NCBI RefSeq assembly: GCF_004348985.1
Contig: NZ_SMKW01000027.1
Coordinates: 53,836 to 117,835 of the forward strand
Reading direction: 5' to 3'
Source: Saccharopolyspora elongata
Lineage (GTDB): Bacteria > Actinomycetota > Actinomycetes > Mycobacteriales > Pseudonocardiaceae
DNA: 64,000 bases
The translations under genes and the position numbers were made by a program. The notes below the pieces were generated by a model, which did no database searches, had not been told where the DNA came from, and saw only the letters and a list, made by a program, of their open reading frames with translations. Positions 33,044 to 41,968 of the stretch are shown piece by piece; the first letter of the stretch is position 1, and each line of letters opens with the position of its first letter.

Positions 33044-35734
33044 TCAGTGCGCGGCGGCGTCCCAGGAGCGGCCGACGCCGACCGAGACCTCCAGCGGCAC
33101 GTCCAGCTCGTAGGCCGAGCCCATCTGCTCGCGCACCAGCTTCTCCACCTCGTCCCGCTCGCCATCGGCGACCTCGATGATCAGTTCGTCGTGCACCTGC
33201 AGCAGCATCCGCGACCGCATGCCGCTGTCCTGCAACGCGCGGTGCACGCCCAGCATCGCGACCTTGATGATGTCGGCCGCGCTGCCCTGGATCGGCGCGT
33301 TGAGCGCCATCCGCTCGGCCATCTCCCGCCGCTGCCGGTTGTCGCTGGTCAGGTCCGGCAGGTAGCGGCGGCGCCCCAGGATCGTCGACGTGTAACCGTC
33401 CTTGCGCGCCTGGTCGACGACCTCCCGCAGGTAGTCGCGGACCCGGCCGAACCGGGCGAAGTACGCGTCCATCTGCGCCTTGGCGTCCTCGGCGGAGATC
33501 CGCAACTGCTGCGCCAGCCCGTACGCCGACAGGCCGTAGGCCAGGCCGTAGGACATCGCCTTGACCCGGCGGCGCAGCTCCTGGTCGACCTCGTCGATCG
33601 GCACCCCGAACGCCTTGGACGCGACGTAGTTGTGCAGGTCCTCGCCGGTGCGGAACGCCTCGATGAGCCCCGCGTCGCCGGAGAGGTGCGCCATGATGCG
33701 CATCTCGATCTGGCTGTAGTCGGCGGTCATCAGTTCCGCGTACCCGTCGCCGACCACGAAGACCTCCCGGATCCGGCGGCCCTCCTCGGTGCGGATCGGG
33801 ATGTTCTGCAGGTTCGGGTCCGTCGAGGACAGCCGGCCGGTGGCGGCGATGGTCTGGTTCAGCGTCGTGTGGATCCGCCCGTCGTCCGAAATGGACTTCA
33901 CCAGGCCGTCCACAGTGGTCTTCAACCGGGTGGCGTCGCGGTGCTCCAGCAGGTGCTGCAGGAACGGGTGCTCGGTCTTCTCGTACAGCGACTGCAGCGC
34001 CTCGGCGTCGGTGGTGTAGCCGGTCTTGGTGCGCTTGGTCTTCGGCATGTTCAGCTCGTCGAAGAGCACCACCTGCAGCTGCTTCGGCGACCCGAGGTTG
34101 ATCTCCTTGCCGATCACGCCATAAGCGTCCTGCGCCGCCTGCTTGACGCGCGCGGCGAAGCGCGCACCCAGCTCGGCGAGCTGCTCGGCGTCGACCGCGA
34201 TGCCGGCGCCCTCCAGCTCGCCGAGCACCACCAGCAGCGGCAGCTCCAGGTCGGTGAGCAGCGCGCGGCTGTCGATGCGGTCCAGCTCCGCGTCCAGCGC
34301 GTCGGCCAGCTCCGCCACCGCGCGCGCCTTCACCAGCTCGGTCGAGGCGGCCTTCTCCTTGGTCTCCGCCTCGTCCTCCAGCAGCGACAGCTGCCCGTCG
34401 TCGTCGCCCTGCTCCGCGCGCAGCTCGCGCTGCAGGTAGCGGACCACCAGGTCCGGCAGCTCGAAGGACCGCTGCCCGGGCCGCACCAGGTACGCGGCCA
34501 GCGCGGTGTCGCTGGTCAGGCCCGCCACCGTCCAGCCGCGGTCGCGGATGGCGTGCAGCGGCCCCTTGACGTCGTGCCCCGCCTTCGTCGTCGCCGGGTC
34601 GGCCAGCCAGGCCGCCAGCGCCTGCTCGTCCTCCAGGGTCAGGGCGGCGACGTCGACGAACACGCCCGCGCCGTCGGCGGTGGCCAGCGCGACGCCGGTC
34701 AGGTCGCCGTGACCACGGGCCCACTCGCCGGTGCACGCCAGCCCGACCCGGTTGCCGTTGCGGGCGTGCTTGTCCAGCCACCCGGCCAGCTGGCCGGGCT
34801 GCACGACGCCGCCGGAGATCTCGAAGCCCTCCTCGACCTCGGGCTCGGCGCTGGAGAGCGTCGCGAACAGCCGGTCGCGCAGCACCCGGAACTCCAGGTC
34901 GTCGAACAGCCGGTGCACCGCGTCGCGGTCCCAGGCCCGCACCGCCAGGTCCGGCGGCGCCAGCTCCAGCTCGACGTCGCGGACCAGCTCGGTCAGCTGC
35001 CGGTTGAGCAGCACCGACGACAGGTGCTCGCGCAGCGAGTCGCCGACCTTGCCCTTGACCTCGTCGACCCGGTCCACCAGGTCGGCCAGCGAGCCGAACT
35101 GCTGGATCCACTTGGTGACGGTCTTCTCCCCCACGCCCGGGATCTTCGGCAGGTTGTCCGACGGGTCGCCGCGCAGCGCCGCGAAGTCCGGGTACTGCTG
35201 CGGCGTCAGGCCGTACTTGTCCTCGACGGCCTGCGGCGTGAAGCGGGTGAGCTCCGAGACGCCCTTCGTCGGGTACAGCACAGTCACGTCGTCGGTGACC
35301 AGCTGCAGCGCGTCCCGGTCGCCGGTGCAGATGGCGACCTTGAAGTCCGCCGTGGTGGCCTGGGTGGTCAGCGTCGCGATGACGTCGTCGGCCTCGAAGT
35401 TCTCCTTGCTCAGCACCGGGATGTTCAGCGCGGCGAGGACGTCCTGGATCAGGCTGACCTGGCCGCGGAACTCGTCCGGGGTGGCGCTGCGGTTGGCCTT
35501 GTACTCGGTGAAGGCCTCGCTGCGGAAGGTCTTGCGGGAGACGTCGAAGGCGACCGCGAGGTGCGTGGGCTGCTCGTCGCGGAGCAGGTTGATCAGCATC
35601 GAGGTGAAGCCGTAGACCGCGTTGGTGTGCTGGCCCGTGCCGGTCTGGAAGTTCTCCTTCGGCAGGGCGTAGAAGGCGCGGTAGGCCATCGAGTGGCCGT
35701 CGATGAGCAGCAGGCGTCGGTCCTCGGAATGCAT
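33044..35734 (-). CDS. polA: DNA polymerase I
   Basis: An 896-residue DNA polymerase I for Okazaki-fragment processing and repair synthesis. The 5'-3' exonuclease domain is at the N-terminus (RLLLIDGHSMAYRAFYALP, DDVIATLTTQA, GDRDALQLV, GDPSDNLPKIPGVGEKT). A middle 3'-5' exonuclease-like domain seems to lack the usual acidic triad, as in other actinobacteria. The polymerase motifs follow: motif A LMTADYSQIEMRIMAHLSGD, O-helix RRRVKAMSYGLAYGLSAYGL, motif C MLLQVHDELIIEV. ATG 35734 gives MHSEDRRLLLIDGHS. Confidence 0.98.
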   Translation of the reverse strand: MHSEDRRLLLIDGHSMAYRAFYALPKENFQTGTGQHTNAVYGFTSMLINLLRDEQPTHLAVAFDVSRKTFRSEAFTEYKANRSATPDEFRGQVSLIQDVLAALNIPVLSKENFEADDVIATLTTQATTADFKVAICTGDRDALQLVTDDVTVLYPTKGVSELTRFTPQAVEDKYGLTPQQYPDFAALRGDPSDNLPKIPGVGEKTVTKWIQQFGSLADLVDRVDEVKGKVGDSLREHLSSVLLNRQLTELVRDVELELAPPDLAVRAWDRDAVHRLFDDLEFRVLRDRLFATLSSAEPEVEEGFEISGGVVQPGQLAGWLDKHARNGNRVGLACTGEWARGHGDLTGVALATADGAGVFVDVAALTLEDEQALAAWLADPATTKAGHDVKGPLHAIRDRGWTVAGLTSDTALAAYLVRPGQRSFELPDLVVRYLQRELRAEQGDDDGQLSLLEDEAETKEKAASTELVKARAVAELADALDAELDRIDSRALLTDLELPLLVVLGELEGAGIAVDAEQLAELGARFAARVKQAAQDAYGVIGKEINLGSPKQLQVVLFDELNMPKTKRTKTGYTTDAEALQSLYEKTEHPFLQHLLEHRDATRLKTTVDGLVKSISDDGRIHTTLNQTIAATGRLSSTDPNLQNIPIRTEEGRRIREVFVVGDGYAELMTADYSQIEMRIMAHLSGDAGLIEAFRTGEDLHNYVASKAFGVPIDEVDQELRRRVKAMSYGLAYGLSAYGLAQQLRISAEDAKAQMDAYFARFGRVRDYLREVVDQARKDGYTSTILGRRRYLPDLTSDNRQRREMAERMALNAPIQGSAADIIKVAMLGVHRALQDSGMRSRMLLQVHDELIIEVADGERDEVEKLVREQMGSAYELDVPLEVSVGVGRSWDAAAH

Positions 35735-35798
35735 CACGGCGGCGAGTCTAGGCTGAAGCTCTGACAGCTTGTACCGGAGGCGACAGGAGGACCCAGGC

Positions 35799-36248
35799 GT
35801 GGCTGCGCTCAACGACGGCAATGCTGTGACCAGCGAGAACGACCGGTTGAACCGGGTGTTGACGGCCGCCGAGGAGCAACTCACCGCGCTGATGGGCATC
35901 GAAATCGTCGATTGGGCCCCCGATCGGGTGGTCGGCACCATGCCGGTCGCCGGCAACCGCCAGCCCTACGGGCTGCTGCACGGCGGCGCGAACGCGGTGC
36001 TGGCGGAGACCGTGGGCTCCATCGCCGCCGCGCTGCACGCGGGCGACGAGCGGATCGCGGTGGGCCTGGAGCTGACCTGCACGCACCACCGCGCGGTCAC
36101 CGAGGGCGTGGTCACCGGCATCGCCACGCCGGTGCACCTGGGCCGCGCGACGGCGACCTACGACATCGTGATCACCGATGAGAAGGACCGGCGGACCTGT
36201 TCGGCGCGCTTGACCTGCGTCCTGCGCGACCAGCCCCCGGGGCAGTAA
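35799..36248 (+). CDS. PaaI-type hotdog thioesterase
   Basis: A 149-residue hotdog-fold acyl-CoA thioesterase. The motif RQPYGLLHGGANAVLAETVGSIAAAL (residues about 53-80) contains the HGG loop and the catalytic-type Glu of the PaaI/YbdB branch; VGLELTCTHHRAVTEGVVTGIATPVHLGRATATYDIVITDE is the second half of the fold. GTG 35799 has AGGAGG 8 bases upstream. It is divergent from polA; a similar gene stands next to polA in many actinobacteria. Confidence 0.9.
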   Translation: MAALNDGNAVTSENDRLNRVLTAAEEQLTALMGIEIVDWAPDRVVGTMPVAGNRQPYGLLHGGANAVLAETVGSIAAALHAGDERIAVGLELTCTHHRAVTEGVVTGIATPVHLGRATATYDIVITDEKDRRTCSARLTCVLRDQPPGQ

Positions 36249-36264
36249 GCCCAGCGGGAAAGCA

Positions 36265-36318
36265 CGGGGCCGTGAGTCCTTTGAGCTGCTATGGCAACCC
36301 AAGGGACTCACGGCCCCG
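36265..36318. terminator. Bidirectional hairpin (GTGAGTCC family)
   Basis: Arms CGGGGCCGTGAGTCC and GGACTCACGGCCCCG around a loop of about 24 bases, with a few extra pairs (TTTG/CAAG) inside. It lies between the convergent thioesterase and ANTAR-regulator genes. The CGTGAG part is shared with the hairpins at 7901 and 18637. Confidence 0.8.
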
Positions 36319-36332
36319 GAAGCAAGCCCCTG

Positions 36333-36944
36333 TTACGACAGGTTCTCCAGCACCGCCTGGGCGACGGCCTTCATCGTGGTGCGGCGGTCCATCGCGGTCC
36401 GCTGCAGCCAGCGGAACGACTCCGGCTCGGAGAGGTTGTGCTTGTTCATCAGCAGGCCCTTGGCCCGCTCGATGGTCTTGCGCGCCTCGAGGCGTTCGGT
36501 CAGGTCGGCGACCTCGGCCTCCAGCGCCTGCACCTCGGTGAACCGGGACACCGCGAGCTCGATGGCCGGCACCAGGTCGCGCTTGGCGAACGGCTTGACC
36601 AGGTAGGCCATCGCGCCCGCGTCCCGCGCCCGCTCGACGAGGTCGCGCTGGCTGAACGCGGTCAGGATCACCACCGGCGCGATCCGCTCACCGGCGATGT
36701 TGGACGCGGCCTCGATGCCGTCCATCTTCGGCATCTTGACGTCCAGGATCACCAGATCGGGGCGCAGCTCCTCGGCGAGCCGGACGGCCTCCTGCCCGTC
36801 CCCCGCCTCCCCGACGACCTGGTAACCCTCTTCGCGGAGCATCTCCACCAGGTCGAGCCTGATCAACGCCTCGTCCTCGGCCACGAGTACGCGACGTTCG
36901 ACGGGCTTGGCCTCGCGTGTGTCCTCGGCAGCCGGCGTCGTCAC
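36333..36944 (-). CDS. pdtaR: ANTAR-domain response regulator (PdtaR type)
   Basis: A 203-residue response regulator with an RNA-binding output. The receiver domain is RRVLVAEDEALIRLDLVEML with phosphoacceptor Asp in DLVILDVKMPKMDG and Lys in AYLVKPFAKRD. The ANTAR domain follows a coiled linker (EVADLTERLEARKTIERAKGLLMNKHNLSEPESFRWLQRTAMDRRTTMKAVAQAVL). In mycobacteria PdtaR, the partner of PdtaS, acts by antitermination at ANTAR target hairpins. Its place near polA fits the Rv1626-Rv1629 order. The GTG start at 36944 has GGAGG upstream. Confidence 0.93.
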   Translation of the reverse strand: MTTPAAEDTREAKPVERRVLVAEDEALIRLDLVEMLREEGYQVVGEAGDGQEAVRLAEELRPDLVILDVKMPKMDGIEAASNIAGERIAPVVILTAFSQRDLVERARDAGAMAYLVKPFAKRDLVPAIELAVSRFTEVQALEAEVADLTERLEARKTIERAKGLLMNKHNLSEPESFRWLQRTAMDRRTTMKAVAQAVLENLS

Positions 36945-37061
36945 CGGGATCCTCCAAAAATCGGGTCCACCGATGCGGTCTGCATCGGGAAACCGCAGCT
37001 TACCGGCTGTGACTTCACGCCGAGGTAAACACGCGACGTGACCATTGCGACATCGCGACGA

Positions 37062-38453
37062 TCATGCCCGCGCGCCCCGCCGACGCACGAACAGGACGTA
37101 GATCAGCAGGATGGCGGCGAGGCTGATCAAACTCAGCGTGAGCTGCGATCGGACCTCCTCGATGGCGCCCATCGTGACCACCACGGCGACGATCACGACC
37201 AACGTGGCCCAGGTCAAGTAGGGGAAAAGCCACATCTTCAGCTTCAGCCGCTCCGGCGCCTCCCGCTCCAGCCTGCGGCGCATCCGCAGCTGCGAGGCCG
37301 CGATCATCCCGTAGATGAACAGCGCGACGGCACCGGCGGAGTTGATGATGAAGTAGAAGATCGTGTCCGGCGAGACGTAACTCGCGGCAACGGCGACGTA
37401 ACCGACCAGTGTGGACAGCAGGATCGCCTTCCACGGCACGCCGCGGCGGTTGATGTCGCGCACCCAGCTCGGCGCGAAACTCCGCCGCTGCAAGGCGAAA
37501 AGCATCCGGGAGGCGGTGTAGAGCCCGGAGTTGAGCACCGAGATCACCGCGGTGAACACGACCACGTTCACCACGACTTCCGCGGCGGGCAACCCGAACC
37601 TGGCGAAGGCCGCGGCGTACGGGCTGCTCTCGCTGGGGATCTCCTGCCACGGCGTGATCATGACCAGCAGGGTCACCGAACCGACGTAGAACAGCAGCAC
37701 CCGCCACACGACCGCCTTGGTGGCCTTGGCGACGGCCTTCTCCGGCTCCTTCGACTCGGCCGAAACGATGGTGACGATCTCGGTGCCGAAGTAGGAGAAG
37801 ACCACGATGACGACGCCGTGCAGCACGGCGAAACCGCCCTTGGCGACGAACCCGTCCAGCGCGATGTTGCCGACCGAGAACTCCGCGCCCGGCCACAGCC
37901 CGAGCACGAAGATCGTCCCGCACACCAGGAAGATCACGATGGTGATGACCTTGATGGACGCCAACCAGAACTCGGTCTCGCCGAACGACCGCACCGAGAC
38001 CAGGTTGGTCGCGGTGAGCAGCAGCATCAGCACCAGCGAGATGACCCACTGCGGCACGACCGGCACCAACGGGTTCAGCAGCTCGGCGCCGACGACGGCC
38101 TCGAAGGCGACCACGCCGACCCAGTAGTACCAGTACAGCCAGCCGATGGTGAACCCCGCCCAGTTGCCCAGCGAGCTCCGCGCGTACTCCATGAACGACC
38201 CGAGTGTGGGAGCCGCGGTCGCCATCTCGCCGAGCATCCGCATCACGAGCACGACGATCAGCCCGCCCAGCGCGTAGGACAGCACGGCCGCGGGCCCGAC
38301 GGTGGAGATCACCGCCCCGCTGCCGATGAACAGGCTGGCGCCGATGATGCCGCCGAGCGCGATCATCTGGAGATGGCGGTTCTTCAGGCTCCGCCGCAAT
38401 CCGATGTCGTCGCCATCGCCTGTCATGGACTCGATCCTGGTTTCATCGACCAT
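37062..38453 (-). CDS. Amino-acid permease (APC superfamily, GABA/aromatic type)
   Basis: A 463-residue 12-helix permease of the amino-acid transporter branch (AnsP/GabP/AroP-like). The N-terminal signature LRRSLKNRHLQMIALGGIIGASLFIGSGAVIS leads into TM1, and the TM3-TM5 region has GFTIGWLYWYYWVGVVAFEAVVGAELL. The typical loop FSYFGTEIVTIVSAESKEPEKAVAKATKAVVWRVLLFY, with the consensus acidic motif, is present. It is a proton-coupled importer of amino acids, the specific one not determinable here. ATG 38453; its upstream region faces the tRNA gene. Confidence 0.92.
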   Translation of the reverse strand: MVDETRIESMTGDGDDIGLRRSLKNRHLQMIALGGIIGASLFIGSGAVISTVGPAAVLSYALGGLIVVLVMRMLGEMATAAPTLGSFMEYARSSLGNWAGFTIGWLYWYYWVGVVAFEAVVGAELLNPLVPVVPQWVISLVLMLLLTATNLVSVRSFGETEFWLASIKVITIVIFLVCGTIFVLGLWPGAEFSVGNIALDGFVAKGGFAVLHGVVIVVFSYFGTEIVTIVSAESKEPEKAVAKATKAVVWRVLLFYVGSVTLLVMITPWQEIPSESSPYAAAFARFGLPAAEVVVNVVVFTAVISVLNSGLYTASRMLFALQRRSFAPSWVRDINRRGVPWKAILLSTLVGYVAVAASYVSPDTIFYFIINSAGAVALFIYGMIAASQLRMRRRLEREAPERLKLKMWLFPYLTWATLVVIVAVVVTMGAIEEVRSQLTLSLISLAAILLIYVLFVRRRGARA

Positions 38454-38616
38454 CACGGCCCCCCGTGTTCGACCGGCCACCCGGAGTAGAGGCTGTGAAC
38501 CTAACTCGCGAAGATCACCACCACCAGGGTCCCGAACCAGGACAAACCGCCCGGAGAAGTGGCACACACCCCTGAATCGAGTGGTTGATCAAGGGTCACG
38601 TATGCTGACGGAACAA

Positions 38617-38690
38617 GCCCCCGTAGCCCAATCGGCAGAGGCAGCGGACTCAAAATCCGTCCAGTGTGCGTTCGAGTCGCACCGGGGGCA
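38617..38690 (+). tRNA. tRNA with anticodon CAA (Leu by code)
   Basis: A 74-nt cloverleaf: acceptor GCCCCCG pairs with CGGGGGC, discriminator A; anticodon stem GCGGA/TCCGT with loop CTCAAAA, giving anticodon CAA; T arm GTGCG TTCGAGT CGCAC. The variable loop is only about five bases (CCAGT), whereas ordinary leucine tRNAs have a long variable arm. CCA is not encoded. An integrase gene starts 93 bases downstream, so the 3' end is a probable attachment site. Confidence 0.85.
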
Positions 38691-38783
38691 CGCATCAGTG
38701 CAGGTCAGCCTACATGCGGCTGAGCCTGCCATTTGGCGTACCATGGGTCACCCATCCTAAACCCATCCTTTTGGGAGATGATC

Positions 38784-40013
38784 ATGGCCCGCCCTCCACT
38801 TCCGCTTGGCACCTGGGGCTCGATCCGGGTCCACGGCAGAGTCGACGACGAGTGGGTTCCCAAGGCGGAGATCCCCCCAGAGACGAAGATCACAAGTTGG
38901 CGAGCCATGGCCAAGTACAGAGCACATGACGGTGTCACTCGACAAATGGAGCGCCGGAGCAGTAGCGAAACGAAGGCGCGGCGGAGTCTGCGCGAAGCAC
39001 TCGGCAAGCTAGTCAGCCAGCAGACCGCGCTCGACTCCGGCACGCGCTTCAAGGATGCCGCAGCGCTTTACCTCGACCAGATCCGGACCCGCCGCCGAGG
39101 CACTACATACGACAGGTACAAAGGAAGACTAGAGAAGCACGTCTTTCCAGAAATCGGACACCTACTTCTTCGCGAATGCACCGTCAATCGACTCGAAAAG
39201 TTCATGACCAAACTCGAGCACGATGAGGTCGCCGCCAACACACGCCGAGGAATCCGAACAGTACTGTCCGGCGTGATCCAGTACGTCATTCGCAATGACG
39301 AGACTGGGACCATAAAACGAAACCCTGTTCACGACCTCTCAGACATCGAGGGCTCCTCCAAGAAGCCAGTGGCGATGACGGCCGAGCAACTGAGGGACTT
39401 TCTAGCCAAGCTCGACGCCGACAAGGTTGCCAAGAAATCTGACCTGCCCGACTATATCCGGTTCTTGTTCGGCACGGGAACCAGGTTCGGAGAGGCACTC
39501 GCCGTTCGATGGCGAGACCTCAATCTCACAGACGAAACATGGAATATCCAGGTTGAGGATACCTCATACATCATCCCACCAGGACATTTGTTCGTCTCGG
39601 GCAACATCGTCGCCGTGTCAGGAAAGGGACTGGTCCGGCACGAGGGCAAGACGTTCAAAGCAAGGCGCGTCATCAAGCTGCCCTACTACCTGTATACACT
39701 ACTACTAGTGCGCAAACCCATCGATGCCAATGAGAACGATCCCGTGTTCCCGTCTGGCACGCTCGGTTGGCGCCACCCAAGCAACATGCAGCGATCCGTT
39801 CGCCGAATGCGGGAACGCATCAAGTACCCAGGCTTCACCACGCACGTCGGCCGCAAGACAGTCGCCACCATCCTGGACATGTCCGGGCAAACCGCCCGCG
39901 AGATCGCCGACCAGCTTGGCCACGCCAACCCGGCTATGACCCAAAACGTGTACATGGGCCGCGGCGTACAGAACCCCGCTGCCGCCGCCGCGCTTGACGC
40001 CGCTTACAGGTAG
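38784..40013 (+). CDS. Tyrosine recombinase (integrase 1)
   Basis: A 409-residue phage/ICE integrase. The N-terminal arm-binding part leads to a SAM-like core-binding domain (RFKDAAALYLDQIRTRRRGTTYDRYKGRLEKHVFPEIGHLLLRECTVNRLEKFM). The catalytic domain shows the first Arg in LFGTGTRFGEALAVRW, HxxR in TTHVGRKTVATILDMSG, GHANPAMTQNVYMGRG with the nucleophile Tyr. ATG 38784 has GGGAG 6 bases upstream. Its composition is less G/C-biased than the host genes, suggesting transfer. It stands beside the tRNA gene, as expected for an element integrated at that tRNA's 3' end. Confidence 0.92.
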   Translation: MARPPLPLGTWGSIRVHGRVDDEWVPKAEIPPETKITSWRAMAKYRAHDGVTRQMERRSSSETKARRSLREALGKLVSQQTALDSGTRFKDAAALYLDQIRTRRRGTTYDRYKGRLEKHVFPEIGHLLLRECTVNRLEKFMTKLEHDEVAANTRRGIRTVLSGVIQYVIRNDETGTIKRNPVHDLSDIEGSSKKPVAMTAEQLRDFLAKLDADKVAKKSDLPDYIRFLFGTGTRFGEALAVRWRDLNLTDETWNIQVEDTSYIIPPGHLFVSGNIVAVSGKGLVRHEGKTFKARRVIKLPYYLYTLLLVRKPIDANENDPVFPSGTLGWRHPSNMQRSVRRMRERIKYPGFTTHVGRKTVATILDMSGQTAREIADQLGHANPAMTQNVYMGRGVQNPAAAAALDAAYR

Positions 40014-40021
40014 ATGACGAC

Positions 40022-40063
40022 CGGCGGACCCGGCATTCAGTTCCTATTGCTCCGGGTCCGCCG
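40022..40063 (+). terminator. Terminator of integrase 1
   Basis: Perfect 12-bp stem, CGGCGGACCCGG with CCGGGTCCGCCG around an 18-base loop, starting 8 bases after the integrase stop. Confidence 0.8.
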
Positions 40064-40472
40064 CAGCCTAAATCCCACCCCTTGTAACACTCCGCGACTG
40101 CTAGCGACAACGGCAGTCCCTACTACGCAAATGCATCCCATTCCAGGTCCCAGCTATTGAGACAGGAGCGCCACCGGAGCACACCAACGGGCTCCATCCA
40201 GCAGATGGATCGGGTTGCCTCGGGCACATCGCGCCACAGCGACGCCGCGGGGCAGGCTGTTCGCGCCCACGACCAGCGCTGGGACACCCTGCTCACGGCA
40301 AAGTGCCGGTACTGACCACCGTGACACCCGAGTCGGGGGCTTCCAAAGTCGCGAGGGCGTCACGTCGAGCTGCCTGGTGTCTCTACGGGTTTGCCTAACC
40401 GCCTGAACGGATGTGGGCTGAGAAGGTTGTGGCGAGAAAAGGGCTTTGTCGCGACGCAAGGCGAACACGACG
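40064..40472. other. Non-coding stretch between the two integrase genes
   Basis: About 410 bases between convergent integrases. The open frames are Arg/Pro-rich and without homology. No replication, excisionase or transfer gene is here, so if an integrative element once lay between these integrases, its body is gone. Confidence 0.5.
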
Positions 40473-41827
40473 TCACAGCGGCATCCTGCTCGCTTGCCGG
40501 AAGGCGGAGTCGAGGGCAGCCGCGGCTGCCGGATTGACCGATCCACGCCCCAAGTAGTGGTCCTGGGTGGTCGACGGCCGGGAATGGCCCAGGACGTCGG
40601 CGATCTGGCGTGCGGTCAGCTTCGCATCATCGAGCAGAGTGGCAGCCGTCCTCCGGAACACGTGCGGCGTGACCCACTCGAGACCGATCACCTCCCGGAT
40701 CACTCGCCAGCCGCGCCGCACGTTGTTCGGGTTCCTCCACCCCAGCGTTCGGGACGGGAACACAGACTCCTCGAGACGGTTGGCCATGAACGCCTGGCCG
40801 CGCTCGACCTGAACGGTGCCCTCCGCTCCCCCAGCCGGATGCTCCTGCCTGTCCGCCTGGTCGAGCGTCCCGCGCGGGTCCACACGGAGCCGCTCCGCCT
40901 GGGCTGCCGACCACACAATGAGCCACCGCACCGTCAGCATCGTGACGACGAACTCGGGCAGGGCAACCATGCGGACGGCGTTCTCCGTCTTGCCGCCGTG
41001 CCGGACCAACCCCTTGCCCTTGACGTTGACGATGTTGCCGTTGATCCAGACTGAGCATGGCGGAATTTCCGTGCCATCAACGACCACGGGCTTGTCGGTG
41101 AGATTGACATCCTTCCACCGCACCGCCACGGCTTCGCCGATGCGGCAGCCGGTCCCAAGGAGGAACCGGACGAGGTCCGGGAGATCCGCCCCACTGGAGT
41201 AGCAGCTCTCGACGACGAACCTGTCCATGCCCACGAACAGCCGACGCCTCTCCTCCGTGGTGACAGGCGACGCCTCTCCTCCGTGGTGAGCGCGCGGACC
41301 TTCCGCGGACGGCCCTCGATCGGGCTGACCTCCCGCATCGGATTGCTGTGCAACAGCCCATGACGAACGGCGACCTGGAGGGTGCCCCGGACGGTCGTGC
41401 GGACCGATCGCCGGTAGCCCGCCGAATACCCGTCCGCTTCGAGCTTCTCGAAAAACTCTTCTAGGTCCGGAATGCTGATCTCCCGCAGACGCAGGTCGCC
41501 GATCCGGTCGAGCACGACGCTCTTCAAGGTCTGCTCATAGGTGTCGCGGGTCATCTCCGCCCGGCGCTGCGCGACTTTGCCCAGCCATACCTCAGCCACG
41601 TCACGGAACTTGAAGTCGACGGTCAGTCGCGTCCTGGACTTCTGCAGCTGCTCGATCGCGGACTCCAACCGTTCGACGGCTCGCTTCTCCGTCTGGCCGG
41701 AGCGCTCGACGAGCCGCGTCTTGCCGTCGAAGGCCCGGAACCGCGTGCGCGCCCGCCAGGCGACGTCGTCCAACCGCGTCGTGTTGATCTTGCCGCGAGT
41801 GCCGATCTGGAGGGGCGGTCGACCCAT
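40473..41827 (-). pseudogene. Tyrosine recombinase (integrase 2), broken by a 26-bp duplication
   Basis: Homolog of integrase 1 on the opposite strand. The frame from ATG 41827 starts MGRPPLQIGTRGKINTTRLDD and runs through the core-binding domain to ALTTEERRRL. There a 26-bp tandem duplication shifts the frame. The other frame resumes with MDRFVVESCYSSGADLPDLVRFLLGTGCRIGEAVAVRWKD and keeps the catalytic set (Arg in GCRIGEAVAVRW, HVFRR, GHSRPSTTQDHYLGRG). Taking away 26 bases restores a continuous 442-residue protein. The last part also has an extra stretch (SAAQAERLRVDPRGTLDQADRQ) that integrase 1 lacks. Confidence 0.85.
41242..41289. repeat. 26-bp tandem duplication inside integrase 2
   Basis: CGACGCCTCTCCTCCGTGGT followed by GA occurs at 41242 and again at 41268, a period of 26 bases, with only CAGG between the copies. 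Because 26 is not a multiple of three, it breaks the reading frame of the integrase. Confidence 0.9.
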
Positions 41828-41934
41828 CTCCGACTCCCTTGCCCAGGACTAAAGCGATGAGTAGACGATGGATACCTCCACCGTCCCGCTAGCCCCGAAA
41901 ACGCCTCTCCAGGTCACTGACCTGCGAGGACTAG

Positions 41935-41968
41935 TGCCCCCGGTCGGGTTCGAACCGACACTTGGACG
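41935..41968 (-). pseudogene. tRNA 3'-end fragment (attachment-site remnant)
   Basis: Read on the minus strand: GTCCAAGTGTCGGTTCGAAC, then CCGACCGGGGGCA, an intact T arm and the acceptor 3' strand ending in A. It matches the 3' part of the tRNA at 38617 (same acceptor CGGGGGCA and the same GTCCA-AGTGT start), but nothing resembling a D arm or anticodon arm precedes it. It is the usual trace left at one end of an element integrated in a tRNA gene. It lies upstream of integrase 2 in the same geometry that the full tRNA has to integrase 1. Confidence 0.7.

Noticed and set aside
33047..35764. 905-codon plus-strand frame
   Set aside because: Antisense of polA, with shadow-type composition and no motif.
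40154..40546. 130-codon minus-strand frame between the integrases
   Set aside because: No homology seen, no ribosome site, and it overlaps the integrase 2 end.
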